Positions 36,868-45,129 of a stretch of 64,000 bases of DNA are shown in pieces; positions within the stretch are counted from its first letter, which is position 1, and each line of letters opens with the position of its first letter. The notes beneath the pieces are model-generated. The model ran no database searches. It saw nothing but the letters and a program-made list of their open reading frames with translations, and was not told where the DNA came from. The stretch comes from Giesbergeria anulus (lineage in GTDB: Bacteria; Pseudomonadota; Gammaproteobacteria; Burkholderiales; Burkholderiaceae_C), in the NCBI RefSeq assembly GCF_900111115.1, contig NZ_FOGD01000002.1, forward strand, positions 434,001 through 498,000. Reading direction: 5' to 3'. A program made the translations under genes and the position numbers.

Positions 36868-36924
36868 TTGTCATAGAACACTCATTTCTTTGTCATGGCT
36901 TTGTCGTGATCGGTGGCTTATTAT
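36868..36924 (+). promoter_or_regulatory. Candidate PhoB-dependent promoter: four 11-bp-spaced Pho half-sites and a -10 hexamer
   Basis: Half-sites begin at 36868, 36879, 36890 and 36901, exactly 11 bases apart: TTGTCAT, CACTCAT, TTGTCAT, TTGTCGT, each followed by a four-base spacer. They match the known PhoB element (CTGTCAT at 11-bp spacing) at 5 to 6 of 7 positions. A TATTAT hexamer at 36919-36924 lies 11 bases after the last half-site, where the -10 of PhoB promoters falls, while no -35 hexamer is needed. The 315-base gap 36769-37083 in front of phaC contains nothing else convincing. Confidence 0.78.
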
Positions 36925-36951
36925 CTGGTCACAGTGATTGGGGCATGGATG

Positions 36952-36969
36952 GTGTCAAAGCAGTGTCAC
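36952..36969 (+). promoter_or_regulatory. Second Pho-box-like half-site pair
   Basis: GTGTCAA (36952-36958) and GTGTCAC (36963-36969) are again 11 bases apart and share the TGTCA core, 28 bases after the first promoter's -10. An AT-rich TTTTAAAA follows. It may be a second, weaker PhoB site. Confidence 0.4.
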
Positions 36970-37083
36970 ATCGGGGGGATTTTAAAAACCACCGGGTTCT
37001 TCACACGCTAAACGATATGTCAGTCATAAATGAAGTTTGGCATACTGCCTTTTTTGTAATGTATTGAGCCTGAAGGATTTGCA

Positions 37084-38898
37084 ATGGATAAAGCTAATGC
37101 CTCCTGTGTGCCGTTTGAACGTCAGCGCGAAGCTACCAAAGCGCTAGATGAGACGTTCCACGGTTTTCTGACACGCAGCACAATGGGCCTATCCCCCATT
37201 GCACTGGCGCTGGCAGCTGCTGATTGGGCCATGCACTTGGCCGCCTCTCCTGGCCGCCAGCTGGTGCTGGGCCAGCGGGCGCTGGCTTTGGGCCAACAAG
37301 CGCTGGCCAGCGCTGTGGCGCCCCCAGAGGACGAGCAAGGCCAGCCTATGGTCGATAACGACAACCGCTTTACCGATCCAAGCTGGCGTCAGTGGCCGTT
37401 CAGTGCACTCAAAGAAGGTTACAAAGCCAATAGCGCTTGGTGGCGCGAGGCGGTGCAGGTCGATGGCATGTCCCGCCACCACAGCCACATGGTGGAGTTT
37501 TTTAACCGCCAGATCATGGACACCTTTACCCCGTCCAACTGGTTATTGACCAACCCAGAGGCCCTGCACAAAGCCCAAGAAACCCAAGGCCAGAGCTTGG
37601 TACAAGGTTATGAGCATTTTGCAGACGACATGCGCAAGGCCGAAGTGGCCCGCAGTGCGCCCGAAACACTAGAGCCACTCACCTTTGCTGTAGGCAAGGA
37701 TGTAGCCATCACACCCGGCAAGGTGGTGTACCGCAACCACCTCATTGAGCTGATCCAATACAGCCCAACCACTGACAAAGTCTATCCAGAGCCGTTGCTC
37801 ATCGTGCCTTCGTGCATCATGAAGTACTACATTTTGGATTTGTCGCCGTCCAACTCGATGGTGCGCTACATGGTGGGCCAAGGCTACACCGTGTTCATCA
37901 TCTCTTGGCGCAACCCCGACGCCTCCGACCGCGATTTGGGTATGCAAGACTACCTGCACATGGGCGTGATGGATGCCTTGGCTGCCATCAAAGCGCGCAC
38001 CGGCGCACCGCGTGTCCATGCCTTGGGTTACTGCTTGGGTGGCACCTTCATGGCCATTGTGGCTGCTGCGATGGGGCGCCACACCCGCATGGCCCAAAAC
38101 TCTGGCAATGCCCGCCGCCGTGCCGAAGACCACCCAATGGATCGTCTGCCTCAGCTGGCCACCGTCACGCTGCTGGCGGCGCAAACCGACTTTACCGAGC
38201 CTGGTGAAATGGGAGTGTTCATTGACGATGAACAGCTCAAAACCCTGCGCCAGCAAATGGATCGCAAGGGCTATCTGCCCGGCAGCGCGATGGCCGGTTC
38301 GTTCCAGTTCCTGAATATGCGCGAGCTGGTGTTTATGCGCAACACGCGCCGCTACCTGCTGGGCCAAGATGAGGCCGACTTCGATCTGATGAGCTGGAAC
38401 GCCGATCTGACCCGCCTGCCCGCGCGGATGCACTCGGAGTACCTATCCTCGCTGTTCCTGAACAATGCGTTGGCTACCGGCAAATACCGGGTGGGTGGTC
38501 AAGCCGTTGCCCTGATGGATATTCATGCGCCCATGCTGGTGGTGGGCACCACGCGCGACCACGTCTCGCCTTGGCGCTCGGTGTACAAAATCCATTTGCA
38601 AACCGACACCCACGTTACCTTTGTGCTGGCCGCTGGCGGCCACAATGCCGGTATCGTCTCGGAGCCGGGGCGTCCACGGCGCAGCTACCAGATCAACAGC
38701 ATTGAAGACAACCAAGGCTGGACAGAGCCTGATGAGTGGCTGGCCAACGCCCCCACCCGCCAAGGCTCGTGGTGGGAAGCCATGGATGCGTGGCTCAAAG
38801 AGCGCTCGGGTGCGCCCGTGGCACCGCCCGCTATCGATCCTGCCAACGTACTCTGTGATGCCCCCGGCGAGTATGTGATGGTGCGCTATGTCGACTGA
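37084..38898 (+). CDS. phaC: Class I poly(3-hydroxyalkanoate) synthase
   Basis: PhaC polymerises (R)-3-hydroxyacyl-CoA into PHA granules. The 604-residue protein has an N-terminal non-conserved domain and an alpha/beta-hydrolase core with the lipase-like box GYCLGGT placing the nucleophile Cys near residue 317, the catalytic Asp in TTRDHVSPW near 491 and the His in GGHNAG near 519. PSCIMKYYILDLSP, the P-x-I-M-K-Y-Y-x-L-D-L consensus, is present. AAGGA precedes the ATG. It is the first gene after the Pho-like promoter and overlaps the next by 11 bases. Confidence 0.95.
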   Translation: MDKANASCVPFERQREATKALDETFHGFLTRSTMGLSPIALALAAADWAMHLAASPGRQLVLGQRALALGQQALASAVAPPEDEQGQPMVDNDNRFTDPSWRQWPFSALKEGYKANSAWWREAVQVDGMSRHHSHMVEFFNRQIMDTFTPSNWLLTNPEALHKAQETQGQSLVQGYEHFADDMRKAEVARSAPETLEPLTFAVGKDVAITPGKVVYRNHLIELIQYSPTTDKVYPEPLLIVPSCIMKYYILDLSPSNSMVRYMVGQGYTVFIISWRNPDASDRDLGMQDYLHMGVMDALAAIKARTGAPRVHALGYCLGGTFMAIVAAAMGRHTRMAQNSGNARRRAEDHPMDRLPQLATVTLLAAQTDFTEPGEMGVFIDDEQLKTLRQQMDRKGYLPGSAMAGSFQFLNMRELVFMRNTRRYLLGQDEADFDLMSWNADLTRLPARMHSEYLSSLFLNNALATGKYRVGGQAVALMDIHAPMLVVGTTRDHVSPWRSVYKIHLQTDTHVTFVLAAGGHNAGIVSEPGRPRRSYQINSIEDNQGWTEPDEWLANAPTRQGSWWEAMDAWLKERSGAPVAPPAIDPANVLCDAPGEYVMVRYVD

Positions 38899-39316
38899 GG
38901 AGATTCATCCCTCTGACGCCCACCTGACCGGCTATTTGCAGCGCATGAGCGAGTCGATTGAATCGATCAATGCGCGCATTGCCCGTTTGGCCACCACGTT
39001 AGACATCAATCTGCAAAACGAGAGCGAACTCAACGACGTACTCACCCAAAACGATGAGCGACCGCCCCCGGTCGAGCGGCGCAAACCCGGTGCAGCCCGC
39101 ACCGGCATGAGCCCAGAGCGGCGCAAATCCCATTTGCGCCAAGAGCTTCGCGCCTTGCTCGTGCTGCGCTATGGCGTAGCCACCCGTTACGTGGAGCAGG
39201 TGGGGGTAGATACCACCCGCCACATTTTGGTCAGCGCCCAAGACAAACTCGAACGCGAGGGCTTCAAGCCCGGTGCAGCCGGGGTTGACTTGCGGCGTGT
39301 ATTCAGTGGGCATTAG
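38888..39316 (+). CDS. Uncharacterised 142-residue protein coupled to phaC
   Basis: The ATG at 38888 overlaps the phaC end by 11 bases, so translation is probably coupled. The product is hydrophilic and charged: an N-terminal amphipathic helix (YLQRMSESIESINARIARLA) that could form a coiled coil, a Pro/Arg-rich linker near residue 58-80, and a basic C-terminal half (RRKSHLRQELRALL and KLEREGFKPGAAG). There is no signal peptide, membrane helix or known catalytic motif. Its place between phaC and the fabI-like gene suggests a role with the granule or synthase, but that is inference. Confidence 0.75.
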   Translation: MSTEEIHPSDAHLTGYLQRMSESIESINARIARLATTLDINLQNESELNDVLTQNDERPPPVERRKPGAARTGMSPERRKSHLRQELRALLVLRYGVATRYVEQVGVDTTRHILVSAQDKLEREGFKPGAAGVDLRRVFSGH

Positions 39317-39397
39317 CCCTTTTTTCTGGCACACCTTGTGCTTTGCCAGCAGACGCAGCGCCGCTGTGCCTGGCTTTTCTTTGGAGATTTTCCACCC

Positions 39398-40177
39398 ATG
39401 ACGCTCAACACATCCTCTTTCGGTCTGGCAGGCAAAAAAGGTTTGATTCTCGGTGTGGCCAACAACAGCAGCATTGCTTGGGGTTGCACCCAAGTCATGC
39501 ACCAGCTTGGTGCTGATCTGGTGGTCTCCTGCCTGAACGAAAAGGCCCGTCGCTTTGTCGAGCCACTGACCGATCCTTTGGGCGTGGAGCTGGTCAATTG
39601 CAACGTCGAGGGCGAAGGCGAACTCGAAGCCACCGTGGCGCGTGCTGTAGAGCGCTTGGGACATCTGGACTTTGTGGTGCACTCGATTGCTTGGGCACCA
39701 CTGGAAGACCTGCACGGTGATGTGATTGACAGCTCCAGCGAGGGCTTTGCCCGCGCCATGAATGTCTCTTGCCACTCCTTTGCCCGTTTGGCCAAACTGT
39801 GCGCGCCGCACATGCGCAATGGTGGCGCGATGCTGAGCATGACCTACCTCGGTGCCGATGAGGCCGTGCCCCATTACGGCCTGATGGGGCCAGTGAAGGC
39901 TGCACTCGAATCCCTGACGCGCTATATGGCGATGGAACTGGGCCCTCAAGCCATCCGCGTTCATGCTGTATCGCCCGGCCCCATCCTGACCCGTGCCGCC
40001 TCCGGTATTGCCAGCTTTGACGACCTGATGGCCCACGCCGCTGAGAAGTCTCCACTCAAGCGTCTGGTCAGACTGGAAGAAATCGCCAATCTGTGCGCCT
40101 TCCTGTGCTCGGACGCTGCCTCGGGCATGACCGGCCAGACCATCTATGTCGATGGTGGTTGCCACGCGATGGCCTAA
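39398..40177 (+). CDS. Enoyl-ACP reductase-like short-chain dehydrogenase (FabI family)
   Basis: The ATG at 39398 gives 259 residues, a FabI-length SDR. It has the FabI-type nucleotide motif GVANNSSIAWG rather than TGxxxGxG, and the catalytic Tyr, Tyr and Lys in MTYLGADEAVPHYGLMGPVK (near residues 149, 159 and 166), followed by RYMAMELGPQAIRVHAVSPG and FLCSDAASGMTGQTIYVDGG. Family knowledge says it reduces trans-2-enoyl-ACP or -CoA. Its position in a PHA/phosphotransacylase operon and not in a fatty acid locus suggests a paralogue with a special role. Confidence 0.88.
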   Translation: MTLNTSSFGLAGKKGLILGVANNSSIAWGCTQVMHQLGADLVVSCLNEKARRFVEPLTDPLGVELVNCNVEGEGELEATVARAVERLGHLDFVVHSIAWAPLEDLHGDVIDSSSEGFARAMNVSCHSFARLAKLCAPHMRNGGAMLSMTYLGADEAVPHYGLMGPVKAALESLTRYMAMELGPQAIRVHAVSPGPILTRAASGIASFDDLMAHAAEKSPLKRLVRLEEIANLCAFLCSDAASGMTGQTIYVDGGCHAMA

Positions 40178-40230
40178 ACCGCGCCTTGCGCCCCGATTGG
40201 CTGTCTTTAAATTTCAAGGATTTTTGCACT

Positions 40231-41661
40231 ATGAACATGGCAACCCCCACCGCTGAATGGATGGAAAACGTCACCTTTGACGAGATGAGCGTTGGCCAAA
40301 GTGCCCGCTTGGTGCGCACGGTCACGCAGGCCGACATTGAAGCCTTTGCCGCCGTGTCCGGCGACATTAACCCGGCCCACCTGAACCCCGAATACGCCGA
40401 TGCCACCATGTTCCACGGCGTGATCGCCCATGGCATGCTGGGCGCAGCGCTGATCTCGGCACTGTTTGGCACTCAGTTCCCCGGCCCCGGCACCATCTAC
40501 TTGGGCCAAGAGCTCAAGTTCACCAAGCCAGTGCGTATTGGTGACACGCTCACCGTCAGCGCCACCGTGTCCGAAAAAGACGACGAGAAAAAGCGCGTCA
40601 AAATGAGCTGCCTGGTCACCAACCAAAAGGGTGAAACCGTGCTCAAGGGCGATGCTAATTTGATGCCGCCCACCACCAAGGTGCGGGTGGAAAAAATCAA
40701 CGCACCACAAATCCAACTGTTTGATCCTGAAGCGCGCTTCAATGAGCTGCTGGCCCGCGCCGAAGGCTTGGAGGCGGTGCGCTGCGCGGTGGTGCATCCC
40801 TGCGATGAAGGCTCGCTCAGTGGCGCGATGGACGCTGCCCGCCACGGCCTGATCGTGCCGGTGCTGATTGGCCCCGAAGCCCGCATCCGCCAACTGGCTA
40901 CCCAGTTTGAGATTGATCTGACGGGTGCTGAAATCATCTCGGTCGAGCACAGCCACGCCGCTGCTGAGTTGGCCGCCAGTATGGCCGCCAAGGGCCAAGT
41001 GGAAGTGCTGATGAAGGGCAGCTTGCACACCGATGAGCTGCTGCACGCCGTGCTGTCGCAGCCCAGCTTGCGCACAGGCCGTCGCATGTCGCATGTGTTC
41101 CGCTTTGATGTGCCGCTGTACCCCAAGCCGCTGCTGATTACCGATGCCGCTTTGAACATCGAGCCTACGCTGGCCGAGAAAGTGGACATTATCCAAAACG
41201 CCATCAATTTTGCCCATGTGATGGGCGTAGCCAACCCCAAAGTGGCTATTTTGGCCGCCGTAGAAACAGTCAGCCCCAATATGCGCTCGACGCTGGATGC
41301 AGCGGCGCTGTGCAAGATGGCCGACCGGGGCCAAATCAAGGGCGGTGTACTCGATGGCCCCTTGGCTTTTGACAACGCCATCTCGCCAGAAGCTGTGCAA
41401 ATCAAGCATATCCAATCGCCGGTGGCAGGCCACGCCGACATTTTGGCCGTCCCCGATCTGGAAAGCGGCAATATGCTGGCCAAGCAGCTCGAATATCTGG
41501 CCGGTGCCTCCGGTTCTGGTTTGGTGCTGGGTGCCCGTGTGCCAATTGCCCTCACCAGCCGCGCCGACGGCCCCATGAGCCGCGTGGCTTCGGCCCTGCT
41601 GGCGGTGTTGGCTGCCCACGCGGCGCGCGCAGCCAAGGCCGCTTCTATTCCTACTGCTTAA
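40231..41661 (+). CDS. Bifunctional (R)-specific enoyl-CoA hydratase/phosphate acetyl(butyryl)transferase
   Basis: A fusion of 476 residues. The N-terminal MaoC-like hot-dog domain (about 1-150) has the hydratase residues D45 and H50 in SGDINPAHLN, followed by HGVIAHGMLGAALIS. From about residue 165 a phosphotransacylase domain starts (PTA_PTB family) with DAARHGLIVPVLIGP, GQVEVLMKGSLHTDELL, the VFRFDVPLYPK segment, ITDAALNIEP and GVANPKVAIL, matching phosphate acetyl/butyryltransferases. It can hydrate enoyl-CoA to the PHA monomer and exchange acyl-CoA with phosphate. AAGGA precedes the ATG; ackA follows after nine bases. Confidence 0.93.
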   Translation: MNMATPTAEWMENVTFDEMSVGQSARLVRTVTQADIEAFAAVSGDINPAHLNPEYADATMFHGVIAHGMLGAALISALFGTQFPGPGTIYLGQELKFTKPVRIGDTLTVSATVSEKDDEKKRVKMSCLVTNQKGETVLKGDANLMPPTTKVRVEKINAPQIQLFDPEARFNELLARAEGLEAVRCAVVHPCDEGSLSGAMDAARHGLIVPVLIGPEARIRQLATQFEIDLTGAEIISVEHSHAAAELAASMAAKGQVEVLMKGSLHTDELLHAVLSQPSLRTGRRMSHVFRFDVPLYPKPLLITDAALNIEPTLAEKVDIIQNAINFAHVMGVANPKVAILAAVETVSPNMRSTLDAAALCKMADRGQIKGGVLDGPLAFDNAISPEAVQIKHIQSPVAGHADILAVPDLESGNMLAKQLEYLAGASGSGLVLGARVPIALTSRADGPMSRVASALLAVLAAHAARAAKAASIPTA

Positions 41662-41670
41662 GGTCGTCTT

Positions 41671-42909
41671 ATGGCTATTCTTGCTGTAAATGCGGGGTCA
41701 TCGTCGCTGAAGTTCTCTTTGCATCCATTACAAGATGGCGGCAAGGTGCAGCCCAGCGTACTTAACGGCTGTATCGAGGGCCTAGAGCCGGGCGGTACAC
41801 CGCAAATGGACTGGACTTTTGCCGGCCAGCGCCACCAAGAAACCATCACCACGCCCGGCGAGTCGTCCTTTCAGCGTGCGCTGGCCCGCCTGCGCGTGCT
41901 ACTGGGCGAGCTGGAAGGCGCGCCCACCATCAAGGCGGTGGCGCACCGGGTGGTGCATGGCGGCCAAGCGTTCAAGCAGAGCGTGGTGGTGGCTGGCACC
42001 GTGCTAGAGCAGCTCGAAAGCCTGAACTCGATGGCACCACTGCACCAGCCGCACAACTTGGCCGGTATCCGCTCGTTCCAGCAGGCTTTCCCCAACCTGC
42101 CGCAGGTGGCCTGTTTTGATACGGCCTTCCATACCAGCTTGCCGGATGTGGCCAGCGCCTTTGCACTACCGCAATCGCTGACCGAACAAGGCGTGCGCCG
42201 CTATGGTTTTCATGGGTTGTCTTACCACTACATCATGGACACCCTGCTAGAGCAATCGCCCCGCGCCACAGGCCGGGTGCTGATGGCCCACTTGGGCAAC
42301 GGTGCTAGCCTGTGTGCTGCTGTGGCTGGGCGCAGCTGTGCCACCACCATGGGCTTCTCGGCTCTGGATGGCTTGATGATGGGCACCCGCAGTGGCACAT
42401 TGGATGCCGGTGTGCTGCTGTACCTGATGGAGCAGGGCTGGGACCACGACCGCATCCAAAAGCTGCTCTACAAGCAAAGCGGCTTGCTGGGCGTGTCGGG
42501 CATTTCTGCCGATATGCGCCGCTTGCGCGCCGATGGCAGCGAGGCCGCACAGCGCGCCATCGACCAGTTCACTTACCGTGTAGTGCGTGAATCGGGGGCC
42601 TTGATTGCCAGCATGGGCGGCTTGGATGTGCTGGCCTTCAGTGGCGGTATTGGCGAGCATGATGCCGTGCTGCGGGCACAGGTGTGTGAGCGCTTGGGCT
42701 GGCTGGGGGTGGAAATTGATGCTGGCCGCAATGCTGAAGCCACGCGCGATGCCATCAGCGCCATCCATACGTCCGGCAGCAGCATGGAGGTGTGGGTGAT
42801 TCCTACCGATGAGGGTCGTGTGGCTGCCCGCGAGGCCGCTACCCTGTTGCACCAAGGTGACGATGAGCCTGAACAGGCACAGGAGCTGGCGCTAGAAGGC
42901 ATCGAGTAA
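41671..42909 (+). CDS. ackA: Acetate kinase
   Basis: AckA interconverts acetyl phosphate plus ADP with acetate plus ATP. The 412-residue protein has NAGSSSLKFSLHP at the start, RVVHGG, DTAFHTSLPDVASAFALP, YGFHGLSYHYI with the conserved His, AHLGNGASL, DGLMMGTRSGTLD, FSGGIGEHDAVLR and the C-terminal PTDEGRVAAREA, all family signatures. Next to the phosphotransacylase it can turn acyl phosphate into ATP. The gene is the last of the operon; a strong terminator follows 22 bases after the stop. Confidence 0.96.
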   Translation: MAILAVNAGSSSLKFSLHPLQDGGKVQPSVLNGCIEGLEPGGTPQMDWTFAGQRHQETITTPGESSFQRALARLRVLLGELEGAPTIKAVAHRVVHGGQAFKQSVVVAGTVLEQLESLNSMAPLHQPHNLAGIRSFQQAFPNLPQVACFDTAFHTSLPDVASAFALPQSLTEQGVRRYGFHGLSYHYIMDTLLEQSPRATGRVLMAHLGNGASLCAAVAGRSCATTMGFSALDGLMMGTRSGTLDAGVLLYLMEQGWDHDRIQKLLYKQSGLLGVSGISADMRRLRADGSEAAQRAIDQFTYRVVRESGALIASMGGLDVLAFSGGIGEHDAVLRAQVCERLGWLGVEIDAGRNAEATRDAISAIHTSGSSMEVWVIPTDEGRVAAREAATLLHQGDDEPEQAQELALEGIE

Positions 42910-42931
42910 GCCCTCAGGGGTGCTCTAGAGG

Positions 42932-42973
42932 CCGGGATAAGGGTGATTACCACCTCTATCCCGGTTTTTTTTT
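42932..42973 (+). terminator. Strong intrinsic terminator of the phaC-to-ackA operon
   Basis: CCGGGATA (42932-42939) and TATCCCGG (42957-42964) form a perfect 8-bp stem with a 17-base loop, followed by nine T residues (42965-42973). It lies directly after ackA. Confidence 0.87.
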
Positions 42974-43074
42974 GCTGTGTTGGATATACGATGGCACGTG
43001 CCTGTCGCTGTCGTAAAGTCCATAGGCTGTAGTAGCAGACGGGGCCTGAAAAAACATAGCAAAGGAGAGACTCC

Positions 43075-44352
43075 ATGGACGCATCGCGATTTTCAGGCGA
43101 CATGTCAGCCCTGAGCGGCTTGGCAGTAGCGCTGGGCTGTGGTTTGCTCATGGGCATTGAGCGCGAGCGCCGCAACAGCGTGGCCTCAAAACAGGTGATG
43201 GCGGGGATGCGCTCGTTCGCATTGGCCTCCCTCACAGGGGCCTGCGCAGCCTTTTTAGACTCGCAAGCCCTGATGGCTGTGGGAGCAGCCTTTGTGGCAC
43301 TCATCAGCGTGGTGGCCTATGCCTACGACCGCTCTGACTCCCCAGGCATCACCACCGAAATCGCCCTATTCATGGCCTACCTGATTGGCGTACTGGCGGT
43401 ACAGGCTCCCATGTTGGCCGCCGGGCTAACGGTGATGGTGACGGGGCTACTGGCCGCGCGAGACTCACTGCACCAATTTGCCCGCGACTGGCTGCGCCCC
43501 GGCGAGGCACAAGGCGGGCTGATTTTGGGCGCATTGGCGTTGTTGGTGATGCCCTTGGTGCCCGACCGGGCGTTGTGGGGGCCGGTGCTCAACCCCCAAC
43601 TGGTGATGAAGCTGCTGATTGTGCTGCTGCTCATCCAATCCTTGGCCCACGTGGGGCGGCGCTTGTTGCAGGCGCGCCAAGCGGTAGCCTTGTCGGCACT
43701 GGCCTCAGGCTTTGTCTCTAGCACTGCCACCATTGGCAGCTTGGGTATGGAGTTACGCACCACACAGGGCTCGCCCAAGCTCCAAGCCGGGGCGGCTTTA
43801 CTGTCTTGCGTGGGCACCACCACGCAAATTTTGATTATTGGTGGCACCATCGAGCCTGCTTGGATTATGCCGCTGTGGCTGCCTGCCCTATCGGGCAGTT
43901 TGGTGGCTGCGCTTTGGGGCGGTTGGATGGTGTGGCGCTACGCGGTTCCTGCTGGCAGTGAGGCAGCAGGTGCCAAAACCCCCGATACCAAGCTGTTTCG
44001 CCTGCGTGATGCGGCGCTGATCGTGTTGCTGCTCACAGCTATTCAGGCCGGTGTGCATGGCTTGCGCCTGTGGCAAGGCGAGGCTGGGGTCATGGCCGGC
44101 ACCTTGGTGGCAGCACTGGCCGATATTCACGCCGTCACGGCGGCGCTGCTGACCATTGGCATGCCCGGCACCAAAGAAGCAACCAACATTGTCTGGGCGC
44201 TGGGGGCGGCGATGGTGGTGCATGCCTTTAGCAAAAGCACGGTGGCTTGGGCCAGTGGCGGCTGGCGTTATGCGCTGGCGCTGGCGCCTGGGCTGTTTGC
44301 CCACACCTTGGCGTTTGTGGGCATCTTGATGCTGCTGACGCTGCGCAGCTGA
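43075..44352 (+). CDS. MgtC/SapB-DUF4010 family membrane protein
   Basis: A 425-residue integral membrane protein with about 11 hydrophobic helices. It begins LSGLAVALGCGLLMGIERER, the MgtC/SapB-type start of these proteins, followed by MRSFALASLTGACAAFLD, and the second half is DUF4010-like with LSALASGFVSSTATIGSLGM. AAAGGAGAG precedes the ATG at 43075. MgtC-like proteins act in Mg2+ homeostasis in some bacteria, but the DUF4010 type has no established function. It is preceded by the ackA terminator and converges with livF. Confidence 0.85.
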   Translation: MDASRFSGDMSALSGLAVALGCGLLMGIERERRNSVASKQVMAGMRSFALASLTGACAAFLDSQALMAVGAAFVALISVVAYAYDRSDSPGITTEIALFMAYLIGVLAVQAPMLAAGLTVMVTGLLAARDSLHQFARDWLRPGEAQGGLILGALALLVMPLVPDRALWGPVLNPQLVMKLLIVLLLIQSLAHVGRRLLQARQAVALSALASGFVSSTATIGSLGMELRTTQGSPKLQAGAALLSCVGTTTQILIIGGTIEPAWIMPLWLPALSGSLVAALWGGWMVWRYAVPAGSEAAGAKTPDTKLFRLRDAALIVLLLTAIQAGVHGLRLWQGEAGVMAGTLVAALADIHAVTAALLTIGMPGTKEATNIVWALGAAMVVHAFSKSTVAWASGGWRYALALAPGLFAHTLAFVGILMLLTLRS

Positions 44353-44400
44353 ACGGAGCTGCCGCTTTTTTCTGGGCAAGGCGGTACTTTTTCCGCCTTG

Positions 44401-45129
44401 CTACAGTTCACCCAGATAGGCTGAACGCACTTTCGGGTCGGCCAGCAGCGCTTGCCCAGACCCAGTGAGTGTGATGCGGCCAGATTCCATCACATAGGCG
44501 CGCTGTGAAAACTCCAGCGCCAAAGTGGCGTTTTGCTCTACCAGCAAAATCGTGACCCCTTCGGCAGCCACCGAGCGAATCACCTCAAAGATTTTTTCTA
44601 CCACCAGCGGGGCCAGCCCCATCGACGGCTCATCGAGCAGCAACAAACGCGGGCGTGACAGCAAAGCGCGGCCAATGGCTACCATTTGCTGCTCGCCGCC
44701 AGAGAGCGTACCCGCCACTTGGTGCAGCCGCTCTTTGACCCGTGGCAGCATGGTAAACACCCGCTCCATATCGGCCTCAATGGCGGCGGCAGCATCGCGG
44801 CGCGCATAGGCCCCCATGCGCAGGTTCTCTTCTACCGTCAGGCGGGTAAAAATGCCACGGCCTTCGGGCACCAAGGCAATGCCTTGGCGCAAACGCTGGT
44901 GGGTAGGCAGCCGCTCAATGGCAGCGCCCTCGTAATGCAAACGGCCTTGGGTTAAGGGCAACAAACCGGCAATGGTGTTGAGCGTGGTGGTTTTGCCTGC
45001 CCCATTGGCACCAATCAGCGATACCAGCTCGCCGTGGTGCAGCACCAAGTCTATGCCTTTGACGGCCATGATGGCACCATAGGCCACATGGGCATCTTGC
45101 AATTGCAACAAGGGCTGCTGCTCGTTCAT
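44401..45129 (-). CDS. livF: Branched-chain amino-acid ABC transporter ATP-binding protein LivF
   Basis: A 242-residue ATPase of the LivF type, with Walker A GANGAGKTT, the LivF-typical VPEGRGIFTRLTVEENLRMG, signature LSGGEQQMVAIGRAL, Walker B LLLLDEPSMGLAP and the LVEQNATLAL segment. It ends the livH-livM-livG-livF run and overlaps livG by four bases (ATGA). Confidence 0.95.
   Translation of the reverse strand: MNEQQPLLQLQDAHVAYGAIMAVKGIDLVLHHGELVSLIGANGAGKTTTLNTIAGLLPLTQGRLHYEGAAIERLPTHQRLRQGIALVPEGRGIFTRLTVEENLRMGAYARRDAAAAIEADMERVFTMLPRVKERLHQVAGTLSGGEQQMVAIGRALLSRPRLLLLDEPSMGLAPLVVEKIFEVIRSVAAEGVTILLVEQNATLALEFSQRAYVMESGRITLTGSGQALLADPKVRSAYLGEL

Noticed and set aside
36810-37067. An 85-codon open frame in front of phaC
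   Set aside because: It spans the Pho half-sites and the -10, has Cys-rich low-quality sequence and no ribosome binding site, so it is promoter DNA, not a gene.
40207-41636. Long open frames on the minus strand inside the hydratase/phosphotransacylase gene
   Set aside because: They are antisense shadows of a GC-rich gene, with no recognisable motifs, whereas the plus strand has clear MaoC and phosphotransacylase motifs.
44378-44399. AAGGCGG/CCGCCTT hairpin between the MgtC-like gene and livF as a terminator
   Set aside because: The 7-bp stem is perfect but there is no T run on either strand, so termination is not supported; it could still be a weak bidirectional hairpin.
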